From contig NZ_BBOX01000115.1 in NCBI RefSeq assembly GCF_001553455.1, forward strand, positions 1-34,087: DNA of 34,087 bases, in the 5' to 3' direction. Under the pieces are notes generated by a model. It searched no databases and was not told the origin of the DNA. It saw nothing but the letters and a program-made list of their open reading frames with translations. Position numbers and translations under genes: made by a program. Origin of the DNA: Streptomyces hygroscopicus subsp. hygroscopicus (GTDB lineage Bacteria > Actinomycetota > Actinomycetes > Streptomycetales > Streptomycetaceae). This document shows, piece by piece, positions 23,485 through 31,715 of the stretch (positions within the stretch are counted from its first letter, which is position 1; each line of letters starts with the position of its first letter).

Positions 23485-24256
23485 TCAGCCCTTCTCCAGC
23501 AGGCGGTGGATGTCCTCGTAGCGGTGGCGGATCCGCTCGACGATCTGGGTGCGGGGCAGCTCAGCGGGCGGTAACAGCATCGGCGGCGGCTCCGGCAGGT
23601 TCGCCACCGTCGCCTCCTCCTCGGTGTGTTTGCGCAGGCAGTTGCGGTTGCGGTGTTGGTGGCAGGTCTTCTTCACCGCGGCGGACAGGTTTTGAAGCAG
23701 GTGCCGGCGACCAGCGACTTCGAGCACGTCCGGGGCGGCCTCCTTGACTGCCTTGGTGTAGGCGTTGGCCCGGTCCCGGCAGATGATCCCGGCACCGGGA
23801 TGCTTGGCCGGCCAGGCAGCGAACGTCTCTGAGGTGCGGTCGGGCAGGACGTCCACGCCCCGGCGGGCTTCGACGTCGACCAGCACGGTGCCATAGGCGC
23901 AGCCCTTGCGGAAGGCGAGCTCGTCCACTCCCAGCACCCGCGGGGCACGGTCCGGCCCTGCCGGTGCCTTCAGCAGCCGCAGCAGCCGGGTCCGGCCCAC
24001 GGCCAGCCGCAGCCGGTGGCACTGGACCGCCGCCCAGCTCGACCGCGATCGACCGCAGCCAGTTCGTCAGCCCGACGCTCGACCGGCAGTGCCGTTCGGT
24101 CAGCCCGGCGACCTGCTCGGCAAACGTCCTGCGGGAACAGCTCCTGCGGTCGCAGAAGTACCGGCGCACCCGGAGCCGGACCACGACCCTACGGGAGCCC
24201 AACGGTCGAATGATCCCCCGTTCCCGCACCTGACCTGGGGGTTCACGGAACCGCAA
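23485..24256 (-). pseudogene. ISL3-family transposase, truncated and frameshifted
   Basis: The first part reads RRVVVRLRVRRYFCDRRSCS and RRTFAEQVAGLTERHCRSSV, the end of the ISL3 zinc-binding region. After a frameshift near 24020 the DDE domain follows: GRTRLLRLLKAPAG, RVLGVDELAFRKGCAYGTVL (first Asp), IICRDRANAYTKAVKEAAPD (second Asp) and AGRRHLLQNLSAAVKKTCHQ. It stops at 23485 in RYEDIHRLLEKG where relatives continue with a helix-turn-helix region. The N-terminal 60 or so residues are also absent. No clear terminal repeats were recognised. Confidence 0.82.
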
Positions 24257-24407
24257 ACAGAGCCGTTTTCAAAGGTCCCCATCAACCGTCCCTGGTCACC
24301 CTTCCGCAGCCTCCGACAACCGGTCCCTGTGCGAGTAAAGGCGATCCGCGCCGCCTTTGTGCCCACCCACCGGCCGTCGTCCCGCGCCGAAGGAGTCGGC
24401 CGGCGGG

Positions 24408-24749
24408 TCACACGTGGCTGAGGATCACCAGCAGTGCCGCGCACTCCGCGAGGACCTGGGCGGCGAGCGCCACCTGCCGCACCCGTGCGACGGGCGCGGC
24501 CAGGGCGATGACACAGGCGATGGCGCCGAGGCCGACGCCCCATGTGAACAGCCAATCGGGCAGTCCCGGGGCGCACTGCTCCCCGTACGTCAGACAGCGC
24601 GACGCTCGCTCGGACGACAGGGTCAGCACACCGGCCGCCAGAGCCGCCGGCACGAAGAGGACGGCACACAGAAAGGACCAGAAACGGGAGCGATCCCTTC
24701 CCGTAGTCGCCTGGGCCGGGAGCGTTGAAGAGTGGGCTGTTTCGTTCAT
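24408..24749 (-). CDS. Small hypothetical membrane protein
   Basis: ATG 24749 gives 113 residues (GTG 24764 is an alternative start). Three hydrophobic stretches are visible: FLCAVLFVPAALAAGVLTL (about 25-43), WLFTWGVGLGAIACVIALAA (about 66-85) and VALAAQVLAECAALLVILSH near the end. Two cysteines (CLTYGEQC) lie between the first two and could form a disulfide outside the membrane. No family recognised. It seems intact and lies between two transposase remnants; paired GTACTCA repeats at 24794 and 24817, 23 bases apart, lie upstream and may be regulatory. Confidence 0.6.
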   Translation of the reverse strand: MNETAHSSTLPAQATTGRDRSRFWSFLCAVLFVPAALAAGVLTLSSERASRCLTYGEQCAPGLPDWLFTWGVGLGAIACVIALAAPVARVRQVALAAQVLAECAALLVILSHV

Positions 24750-24848
24750 GCCTCGAGCCAACACCGTTCAGCGGGCCCGGCACACTGATCCGGGTACTCA
24801 ATCGCAGGTGCGCATAGTACTCAGACTGCGGCCCCCAGGAGTGCTTCG

Positions 24849-25072
24849 TTAGGTTCTGGTTCTGGTACTGCTGGTGGTGAGTGGTCGGCCGCAGGTGGTG
24901 CAGGTGCCGGTCCAGCACCGCAGCAGGTCCTGGAGTGTGTCCAGGACCTGGTAGAGGATCAGGCGGCGTGGGTGCTGGGGGGGTCGAGCCGCCGCAGGGT
25001 GAGGAAGGCCTGGGCGGCGGTGACGAGGGTGACGTGGTGGTGCCAGCCGCGCCGGGTGCGGTCAGGATCGCG
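24849..25072 (-). pseudogene. IS701-like transposase C-terminal remnant
   Basis: The minus strand reads RTRRGWHHHVTLVTAAQAFL then TLRRLDPPSTHAA and stops at 24961-24959. A second frame directly downstream reads LYQVLDTLQDLLRCWTGTCT then TCGRPLTTS. Together they look like the C-terminal end of IS701-type DDE transposases of actinobacteria (GWHHHVTLV is characteristic), split by a frameshift. Everything upstream of the GWHHH motif is missing. Confidence 0.65.
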
Positions 25073-25175
25073 CGGCGGCCGCCCGGGGCCGCGATGCGCT
25101 TCGGTACGCCGAACGTGACGGAGAAGTGGCCGGTCGGCGAGGTCCAGGGAACAGCCCGCCGCCCGCGCCGAGGGG

Positions 25176-26204
25176 TCAGCCTGCGGGCAGGCTCCCAGGC
25201 GCGGGCCGGCGTCCCTGTCCCGGCGGACGCTCCGGGTGCTGCGTTCGCCGCCAGTAGCGCTTCACGACTTCGAGTTGCAGCGTGCATGCGACGGCCGTGA
25301 CTTCGACGTCCGCGGCGGCCCCACCCATGATGAAATCGGCCAGGTCTCCTTCGTCGCGGAACACACCGTCGCACACGAAGGTGCCGGCCGCGCCGATGAG
25401 CGCGAGGAACCGCGTGGCCGGGTGGGCGGCGAGCGCTGCGCTCAGCCGGGTGGCCGCGCTCGGCGGGCAGGAGATTTCGAGTACGGCCTCGACCTGGTAG
25501 CCGAGGTGTCGCGGTTCGACCTCGACGCGGGGGCGCAGCAGTCCCGAGGCGAACATCGCCGTCGCCGTGCGCCGGGCACGGGACTCGGAGACGTCCAGGG
25601 CGCGGGCGAGGTCGGAGTAGGGGGCCCGGGCGTTGTCCCGCAGTACGGCCGCCACCTGGCGTTCCAACGGGCCGAGGTTCGGGTCGTTGCCCTCCTCGGC
25701 CGCGGTGTGCGCGGCGAGCGCCGCCTCCTGGTCCGCGGTCAGCCGCGGCAGCCGCCACGCCGCGGAACTGGTGAGCCTCCGCAGACTCCAGTGCGCCCGT
25801 ACCCCGCGGATGCCCGGGGTGCCCGGGATGTCGTCGACCAGCGCGCGGCTGGTCGCCGCCCGGGTCATCCCCTGCAGGACGGCGTAGACGTCCCCGTGCC
25901 CGGATGTGATGCCGACGTGCGCGGTGTCCGCCCGGTCGGCGAGGGCGGTGGCGACCTCCCGGGCCCGCCCGGGTTCGGTGTCGATCCACAGGTGCACGGG
26001 CGGTCCCTCGGCGAGCAGCGACCAGTCCACCTCGCAGATGACACGGAGCAGACCCTCGTCCAGCAGACGGCCGTGCCGGCGCCCGACCGTGCGCGCGGAG
26101 CTGCCGAGCACACGCGCCAGCATGTCGAAGGGTGCCCGGGGCGCGTGCTGCAGCGCAGCGATCAGGTCGAGGTCGGCGTCGTCCAGCTTGTCATCGTCCG
26201 CCAT
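25176..26204 (-). CDS. Lrp/AsnC family regulator with two tandem modules
   Basis: ATG 26204 follows an AGAAGGG ribosome site. The 342-residue protein has two copies of the Lrp/AsnC layout. Copy 1: helix-turn-helix DDADLDLIAALQHAPRAPFD, MLARVLGSSARTVGRRHGRL, then a RAM-like part. Copy 2: LGPLERQVAAVLRDNARAPY, SDLARALDVSESRARRTATA, then EAVLEISCPPSAATRLSAAL and FLALIGAAGTFVCDGVFRDE. Usual Lrp proteins are about 150 residues; double versions are known in actinobacteria. Lrp proteins sense amino acids or their derivatives. The gene is divergent from the MHS-M20-racemase operon, so it probably regulates N-acylamino acid use. Confidence 0.88.
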   Translation of the reverse strand: MADDDKLDDADLDLIAALQHAPRAPFDMLARVLGSSARTVGRRHGRLLDEGLLRVICEVDWSLLAEGPPVHLWIDTEPGRAREVATALADRADTAHVGITSGHGDVYAVLQGMTRAATSRALVDDIPGTPGIRGVRAHWSLRRLTSSAAWRLPRLTADQEAALAAHTAAEEGNDPNLGPLERQVAAVLRDNARAPYSDLARALDVSESRARRTATAMFASGLLRPRVEVEPRHLGYQVEAVLEISCPPSAATRLSAALAAHPATRFLALIGAAGTFVCDGVFRDEGDLADFIMGGAAADVEVTAVACTLQLEVVKRYWRRTQHPERPPGQGRRPAPGSLPAG

Positions 26205-26435
26205 CGGCGCCCTTCTTCTCGTCACGCGGTGCGCGGAACCGGCGTCCACGCCACTGACAGTGCATGGATCAGGCAGCCTATCGGCTCGGCCACCGTGCAG
26301 GTACGCCACCATCGGCGGCAGGTGACTGAATCAGGCGCTTCTTGCAGAATCCTTGCCTGAATGCGGCGGTCACTGTAAAACTGCTGCACGACTTCGTCAC
26401 CAAGGGGCGCCTAGCGCGTCAAGGAGGGTGGCTGG
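26205..26435. promoter_or_regulatory. Divergent intergenic region between Lrp and MHS genes
   Basis: This 231-base gap must hold both promoters. An imperfect inverted repeat AATCAGGC (26329-26336) and GCCTGAAT (26355-26362), 7 of 8 pairs matching in the arms, encloses CTTCTTGCAGAATCCTT. The AT-rich TGCAGAAT centre resembles Lrp-type sites. A ribosome site GGAGGG precedes the MHS start. No clear -10/-35 pair was identified. Confidence 0.4.
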
Positions 26436-27746
26436 ATGGCCGCACCACCCGGAGCACGCCCCGGCATGCTCAAGATCTTCTTCGTGTCCTGTATGGGGAC
26501 CACGCTCGAGTACTACGACTTCCTCATCTACGGCACCGCAGCCTCGCTGGTCTTCAACAAACTGTTCTTCCCCGCCGACGATCCGCTCGTCGGCACACTG
26601 CTGGCCTTCGCCGCGTTCGGCACCGGTTTCCTGGCCCGCCCGCTCGGCGGGATTCTGGCCGGGCACTGGGGCGACCGTGTCGGGCGGCGCCGGATGCTGA
26701 TCCTCACGCTGACCACGATGGGGCTGTCCACGATGGCCGTCGGGCTGCTGCCGACCTACGCGGTGATCGGTGTGTGGGCACCCGTCCTGCTCGTGGTGCT
26801 GCGCCTGGTGCAGGGCCTCGCCGCGGGCGGTGAGTGGGGCGGCGCGGCCCTGTACGGGGTCGAGTCCGCACCACCGGACCGACGGGCGTTCTACGGCAGC
26901 TTCACCGGCGCCGGGATCAGCATCGGCGGACTGCTGGCGATCGCCGTCTTCGCGGCCATGAACGCACTGTTCCCGGACGCGATGCTCACCTGGGGCTGGC
27001 GGATCCCGTTTCTGCTGGGCGGTCTGCTGATCGTCGTCGGCCTGGTCGCTCGCCAGGGCGCGGACGACGTGCCGCGGCAGGCGGACTCCGGCGCACCACC
27101 GGCCGTTCCGCTGGTCACCGTGGTCCGCCACCACCCCCGCGCGCTGCTGCTGACGTTCGGCCTGAGCCTGGGCTACAACGCCATCGCCTACATCGGTTTC
27201 TCCTTCTTCCTCACCTACGCCGTCGCGGTGGGCCATTCCACCGGTGAAAGTCTCGGGGCACAGGCGGTCTTCCTCACCGGCGCCACCATCTTCTCGCTGG
27301 TGTCCGGAGCGCTGGCGGACCGCTTCGGCCGGCGTCCCGTCGTGCTCGTCGGCGCGGTGCTGACCGGGGTCTACCTGTTCGCCTTCTTCTGGCTGGTGAA
27401 GAACGGCAACCCGGTGCTGTTCCACCTGGCGTTCGCACTGGCTTCACCGCTGACGGCGTCGATGAAGGGCGCGACGCCCGCGATGATCGCCGAACAGTTC
27501 CCGGCAACGGTCCGCTACAGCGGTGCGTCGCTGGGCTACCAGCTCGGTGCCGCGCTGGGCGGCGGGCTCGCCCCGACCGTGGCCACGCTGGTGTTCGTCT
27601 CCTCCGGCAGGGCCACGTGGAGTGTGCCGCTGCTGGGCCTGGCGGTCGCGGCGCTCGTCGCCGTCTGCGTCCTCGGCCTGCCGGAAACCCTGCAGCGGCC
27701 GGTGGCCGCGAACGACGAGAGGACCCCACAGGAGGCATGGCGATGA
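26436..27746 (+). CDS. MHS family (MFS) metabolite:proton symporter
   Basis: The 436-residue transporter begins with a short cytosolic tail and then the MHS signature FFVSCMGTTLEYYDFLIYGT. Further marks are GFLARPLGGILAGHWGDRVG with RRRML (loop 2-3), RLVQGLAAGGEWGGAALYGV (helix 4) and ADRFGRRPVVLVG in the second half; twelve membrane segments fit. MHS proteins import proline, betaine, citrate, aromatic or other organic acids with protons. As the first gene of an operon with an M20 hydrolase and an N-acylamino acid racemase, it likely imports N-acylamino acids or a similar anionic compound. Its stop overlaps the next start (ATGA). Confidence 0.9.
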   Translation: MAAPPGARPGMLKIFFVSCMGTTLEYYDFLIYGTAASLVFNKLFFPADDPLVGTLLAFAAFGTGFLARPLGGILAGHWGDRVGRRRMLILTLTTMGLSTMAVGLLPTYAVIGVWAPVLLVVLRLVQGLAAGGEWGGAALYGVESAPPDRRAFYGSFTGAGISIGGLLAIAVFAAMNALFPDAMLTWGWRIPFLLGGLLIVVGLVARQGADDVPRQADSGAPPAVPLVTVVRHHPRALLLTFGLSLGYNAIAYIGFSFFLTYAVAVGHSTGESLGAQAVFLTGATIFSLVSGALADRFGRRPVVLVGAVLTGVYLFAFFWLVKNGNPVLFHLAFALASPLTASMKGATPAMIAEQFPATVRYSGASLGYQLGAALGGGLAPTVATLVFVSSGRATWSVPLLGLAVAALVAVCVLGLPETLQRPVAANDERTPQEAWR

Positions 27747-28936
27747 TGGCCGTACCCGACCCCTCCACACTGCGCGATGTCGACGTCGCGGGCCTGCACC
27801 GATGGCTCGAACGGCACCGCGGGCACGTGCTGGACGACGTTCTGGACCTCGTCGGTCAGGAAACCCCCAGCGATGATCCGGCACTGCTGGATCGCGGGCT
27901 GGCCCGGCTCGAGCGGTGGGTCACCGGCATGCTCGGACAACCGCGGCACCGCTCCCGTACCGACGGCGGCTCGCACGGGGACACGCTCACCCTCGAGTTC
28001 GCCGGTACCGGTTGCGCGCCGGTCGTCCTGCTCGGCCACTACGACACGGTGTGGCCGGCGGGCACGCTCGCCGACTGGCCGTGCACGGTGGACGGCGACC
28101 GGGCGACCGGGCCAGGGATCTTCGACATGAAGGCCGGGCTGGTGCAGGCGGTCTGGGCGCTGCGCGCACTCTCCGCGACCGGACACCAGGCGCCCCCGGT
28201 CCGGCTCGTGCTGAACGGCGACGAGGAGATCGGCAGCCCTGTCTCCCGCCCGGTGATCGAGCGTGCCTGCGCCGGGGCGGCGGCCGTCCTCGTGTTCGAA
28301 GGCAGCGCCGCCGGTGCGCTGAAGACCGGCCGCAAGGGCGTCGGCATCTTCGATGTGACCGTGACCGGACGCGAGGCGCACGCCGGGCTGGAGCCGGAAA
28401 AGGGGGTGAGCGCCATCGACGAGATGGCCCGGGCCACGTTGAAACTGCACGCGCTGGCCGATCCGGCGGCCGGTACCACGGTCAACGTCGGCCTCGTACA
28501 AGGCGGCAGCGCGATCAACGTGGTGGCGGGGCGAGCCGCCGCACGGGTCGACGTGCGGGTCGCCAGCCGGGCCGAGGCGGACCGGGTGGACCACGCGCTC
28601 GCGCGCCTGAAACCCCACGACCCACGGGCCGGCATCACCGTCACCGGAGAGTGGAACCGGCCCGTGATGGAACGCACCCCCGCGATCGCCGCCATGGCCG
28701 GTCTCGCCCGCGCGGCGGCCGCGGAACTCGGGGCGGACCTCGCCGAGGTGTCCGTGGGCGGCGCCAGCGACGGAAACTTCGCCGCCGCGACCGGAGTCCC
28801 GGTGCTCGACGGGATCGGCGCGGTCGGTGACGGTGCCCACGCCCGCCATGAACACGTGTCGGTCGCGGCCCTGACCGAACGATCCGCGATCGCCGCCGCC
28901 GTGCTCGCGGCCTTCCCGAAAGGACAAACCGAATGA
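27743..28936 (+). CDS. M20 family metallopeptidase/N-acylamino acid hydrolase
   Basis: I choose ATG 27743, with AGGAGG seven bases before it; ATG 27737 is closer to the ribosome site than usual. The 397-residue protein carries the two-zinc M20 pattern: HYDTVWPAG with His99 and Asp101, GPGIFDMKAG with bridging Asp128, GDEEIGS with catalytic Glu161 and ligand Glu162, and HARHEHVS near the C-terminus with the last His. The dimerisation lid domain lies at about 195-300 (GREAHAGLEPEKGVSAIDEM). It resembles carboxypeptidase G2 and acylamino acid deacylases. Between an N-acylamino acid transporter and a racemase, a role in deacylating N-acyl-L-amino acids is plausible but not proven. Confidence 0.85.
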   Translation: MMAVPDPSTLRDVDVAGLHRWLERHRGHVLDDVLDLVGQETPSDDPALLDRGLARLERWVTGMLGQPRHRSRTDGGSHGDTLTLEFAGTGCAPVVLLGHYDTVWPAGTLADWPCTVDGDRATGPGIFDMKAGLVQAVWALRALSATGHQAPPVRLVLNGDEEIGSPVSRPVIERACAGAAAVLVFEGSAAGALKTGRKGVGIFDVTVTGREAHAGLEPEKGVSAIDEMARATLKLHALADPAAGTTVNVGLVQGGSAINVVAGRAAARVDVRVASRAEADRVDHALARLKPHDPRAGITVTGEWNRPVMERTPAIAAMAGLARAAAAELGADLAEVSVGGASDGNFAAATGVPVLDGIGAVGDGAHARHEHVSVAALTERSAIAAAVLAAFPKGQTE

Positions 28937-30039
28937 AGATCGAGGCAATCGAGCTGATCCGGGTGACGATGCCGTTGCGGAACACGTTCCGCACATCCTT
29001 CGGCACCGTTCACGAACGGGACCTGCTGCTCGTCCGCGTGGTCACCCCCGCAGCCGAGGGCTGGGGCGAATGCGTGGCGTTCGGTACGCCGATGTACTCC
29101 TCCGAATACGTGGCCGGCGCGGCGGAGGTGCTGGAACGGTTCCTCGGCCCGCGGCTGCTCGAACGCGGCGAGGTGCGAGCCGAGGAGGTCGCGGAACTGC
29201 TCGCACCGGTGCGCGGGCACCGGATGGCGAAGGGCGCCTTGGAAACCGCCGTGCTCGACGCGCAGCTGCGGTCCCGTGACGAGTCACTGGGCGACTACCT
29301 GGGCGCGACCCGGAACCGGGTGCCCGCCGGGGTCTCGGTCGGCATCCTCGACTCCGTGCCCGAGCTGCTCGACGTCGTCGGCGGCTACCTCGCCGAGGGC
29401 TATCTGCGGATCAAACTCAAGATCGCGCCCGGATGGGATGTCGAGCCCGTGCGCGCGGTGCGGGAGCGGTTCGGCGACGACATCCTGCTGCAGGTCGACG
29501 CCAACGCCGCGTACACCCTCGCCGACGCCCGGCACTTGGCGCGGCTCGACGACTTCGGACTGCTGCTCGTGGAACAGCCGCTCGCGGAGGAACAGCTGCG
29601 CCAGCACGCGGAGCTGGCACGGCTCATCCGTACGCCGATCTGCCTGGACGAGTCGATCGTTTCCGCCCAGGGGGCCGCGGACGCGCTGGCGCTCGGGGCG
29701 TGCCGGATCGTCAACATCAAACCGGGGCGTGTGGGCGGGTACCTCGAGGCCCGGCGCGTTCATGACGTCTGCCGCGCCCATGGCGTGGCCGTCTGGTGCG
29801 GCGGGATGCTCGAGACCGGCATCGGCCGCGCGGCGAACGTCGCGCTGGCCGGACTGCCCGGTTTCACCGTGCCGGGCGACACCTCCGGCTCCGCCCGCTA
29901 CTACGAGCACGACCTCACCGAACCGTTCGTGCTCCGGGACGGACACCTCGACCTGCCCACGGGTCCGGGCATCGGGGTCACCCCGGACGCCGCCGCGCTG
30001 GCCGCGCGTACCACCGCGAGCACCTGGCTGACCGCGTAA
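28933..30039 (+). CDS. N-acylamino acid racemase (o-succinylbenzoate synthase-like, enolase superfamily)
   Basis: The 368-residue protein has the same length and, position for position, the catalytic residues known for N-acylamino acid racemase of Amycolatopsis: Lys161 and Lys163 in RIKLKI, metal ligands Asp189 (QVDANA), Glu214 (VEQPL) and Asp239 (CLDES), and Lys263 (NIKPGRVGG). The N-terminal capping domain (PLRNTFRTSFGTVHERDLLL) and GHRMAKGALETAVLDA also fit. The enzyme interconverts D- and L-N-acylamino acids, and many relatives also make o-succinylbenzoate. A menaquinone role is less likely because no other men gene is near; the M20 and MHS genes point to amino acid derivative use. It overlaps the M20 stop by 4 bases. 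Confidence 0.9.
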   Translation: MKIEAIELIRVTMPLRNTFRTSFGTVHERDLLLVRVVTPAAEGWGECVAFGTPMYSSEYVAGAAEVLERFLGPRLLERGEVRAEEVAELLAPVRGHRMAKGALETAVLDAQLRSRDESLGDYLGATRNRVPAGVSVGILDSVPELLDVVGGYLAEGYLRIKLKIAPGWDVEPVRAVRERFGDDILLQVDANAAYTLADARHLARLDDFGLLLVEQPLAEEQLRQHAELARLIRTPICLDESIVSAQGAADALALGACRIVNIKPGRVGGYLEARRVHDVCRAHGVAVWCGGMLETGIGRAANVALAGLPGFTVPGDTSGSARYYEHDLTEPFVLRDGHLDLPTGPGIGVTPDAAALAARTTASTWLTA

Positions 30040-30066
30040 GGCGAGACCACGCCGGGCTCTGGCGGG

Positions 30067-30960
30067 TCACGTTTCCTCCGGCCGCTCCTCCGGCCGCGCG
30101 ACGATGTCTTGCCGCCAGGGCGCGGAAGGGGGCTCCCATGGTACGGCGGGTGGCGGCGCCGGCCACCAGGTGCGGCAGGCTGAACTTCGCGTCCACGAGA
30201 GTGGCCGGGGCGCGTCGTGCATCGACCGGGCGGTACATCAGATCGTGGTAGTCGCCGACATGTACCCGGATCTCGTCGATGTCGTCCGGGACCAGGCGGT
30301 GGTCGGCCATGCGGCCGATGGTGGCGTGGACGTGGCTGTGGGCGGTGCCGACCGCGGGCCAGGGCTTGCAGAGCGTTCGGCTGCCCTGATAGTCCGAGCC
30401 CAGTCCGTCAGGGATCGCCTCACGGTCGTCATTACCCCCGAAGTATGGGCTGAGGACGCCGTATTCGCCTGCGAAGAGGTCAGGGACTCCGGTGATGCCC
30501 TTCTGCGCCAGCAGCTCCCCTGGCGGAGAACCCTGCGTACATCGCCCGTAAGTCACCGCCCGTGCCGGCGACGACTTCCATGGCGGCGCTGGACCGCATG
30601 CTGGCGATGCCCAGGGCGTCGGCCAGGCGCTCGCCGGGCAGGCCCATGGCGCGGCCCGCCGCCGCCGTAGCGGCGAATACTCCCAGCACGGCCGGCAGGT
30701 TCCCAGTCCTTGCGCCAGCCGACGTTGCGGCGCAGCCGTGCGAACAGGTCCTGTCCTGCCGCGACCGCGGCGATCAGGTCGGACCCCGGACGCCGCCCTG
30801 TCGTTCGGCCACCGCGAAGACCGCCGGAACGATCGAGCTGGCACAGTGGCTGGCCCCACGGGGTCTGGCGTGGTCTCTTGGCTTCGCACGGCTTTGACAC
30901 GAGGCCGGCCGCCGGTGGGTCACGCGAGGCGACCCTCCGCAACCGCCGGTCGAGGCCGCT
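30067..30960 (-). pseudogene. MmgE/PrpD family dehydratase, multiply frameshifted
   Basis: Pieces in three minus-strand frames form a PrpD/MmgE protein: SDLIAAVAAGQDLFARLRRN with VGWRKDWEPAG, then GVFAATAAAGRAMGLPGERL and ADALGIASMRSSAAMEVVAG, then LLAQKGITGVPDLFAGEYGV, LCKPWPAVGTAHSHVHATIG and DDIDEIRVHVGDYHDLMYRP, ending MGAPFRALAAR and a TGA near 30067. MmgE/PrpD enzymes dehydrate 2-methylcitrate or relatives. At least two frameshifts (near 30700 and 30525) and loss of the first 130 or so residues inactivate it. It is convergent with the racemase gene. Confidence 0.8.
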
Positions 30961-31026
30961 TGTCAGCGCGTCCGCAGACAGGGCCCGAGGGATCAGGTGA
31001 GGCGGCGGCACGGGCCGAGGGCCCGC

Positions 31027-31629
31027 TCAACGCTCCGGACGTGATCGTGGAATGGATCGGCCCTCCCTCATGCGCAGGATCAAGGTGACCGCGTCCTCCG
31101 GGCGGGTTCCGGGAGTCAGGATTTCCTGCAAGAAGAGGCCGCGAATCGCGGCAATGGTGACGGTGGCCACATCCCGCGCTTCCTTCGGGTCGAGCCCTTC
31201 GCGTTCCGCGAGTGAGGACAGCATCACGGTCAGGTCGCCGATCGACTCCACGAACGCACGGAAGTCCTCGGGGCCGTACGCGGCCAGTCCGACGACGTAG
31301 AAGAAGCCGCGGACACGCGACAGCTGCTCTGGCCGGGTGTAAGCACGCCAGATCGCCACCACGAAATCGTCGAAGGTGCCCTGCTGGGCGGCGTCCAGAA
31401 GTGCCTCGTTGTCACGGGATCGCTGCGCCGTGAGCATGGCGGCCAAGACGCCCGAGAGCGACCCGAAGTGGTATCGCAACAGGGCGTGGCTGGTCTCGAT
31501 CCGGGCGGCGATCTCACGGAGCGACATCTCCGGCGGGGGAAGGGCCTCGCCGAAGGCGTCGAGAAGCCGTGCCAGGAGTCGCTCGCGTGCGCTGCCCTTG
31601 CGTTCCGAGGTTGACAGGATCACTCCCAC
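31027..31629 (-). CDS. TetR family transcriptional regulator
   Basis: The 200-residue protein has the TetR helix-turn-helix near the N-terminus: ARERLLARLLDAFGEALPPP, MSLREIAARIETSHALLRYH and FGSLSGVLAAML (about residues 13-65). The C-terminal ligand domain is helical (AIWRAYTRPEQLSRVRGFFY, VGLAAYGPEDFRAFVESIGD). The start at 31629 is the first ATG of the frame (MGVILSTSERKGSA). It is divergent from the amidohydrolase-esterase pair, with only 86 bases between, so it very likely represses those genes. The ligand would be their substrate or product. Confidence 0.88.
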   Translation of the reverse strand: MGVILSTSERKGSARERLLARLLDAFGEALPPPEMSLREIAARIETSHALLRYHFGSLSGVLAAMLTAQRSRDNEALLDAAQQGTFDDFVVAIWRAYTRPEQLSRVRGFFYVVGLAAYGPEDFRAFVESIGDLTVMLSSLAEREGLDPKEARDVATVTIAAIRGLFLQEILTPGTRPEDAVTLILRMREGRSIPRSRPER

Positions 31630-31715
31630 AGTTTATCCATTGGAAAAGACGGATGGGCGGTTCTGTGTTGCTACGCACATGGTCGCAGTCAGCTCGCAAC
31701 GGCGGAGGATCGATC
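31630..31715. promoter_or_regulatory. Divergent promoter region of TetR and amidohydrolase
   Basis: An AT-rich patch GTTTATCCATTGGAAAAGAC at 31631-31650 stands out in this GC-rich window. It contains CCAT and, 12 bases on, ATGG (CCAT at 31637-31640, ATGG at 31653-31656), a short dyad that could be the TetR operator. CGGAGGA before 31716 is the ribosome site of the amidohydrolase gene. Confidence 0.4.

Noticed and set aside
24231..24270. Possible ISL3 terminal inverted repeat around the sequence complementary to GGCTCTGTTTGCGG
   Set aside because: No matching inverted copy was found at the other end near 23485, so an intact element end cannot be claimed.
24100..25989. A 629-codon minus-strand open frame
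   Set aside because: It crosses the ISL3 remnant, a small membrane protein gene and the Lrp gene in a different frame; composition is Arg/Gly/Pro-rich without domains.
27737..27742. ATG 27737 as start of the M20 gene
   Set aside because: It lies only one base from the AGGAGG ribosome site; ATG 27743 has normal spacing and the usual ATGA overlap with the MHS stop.
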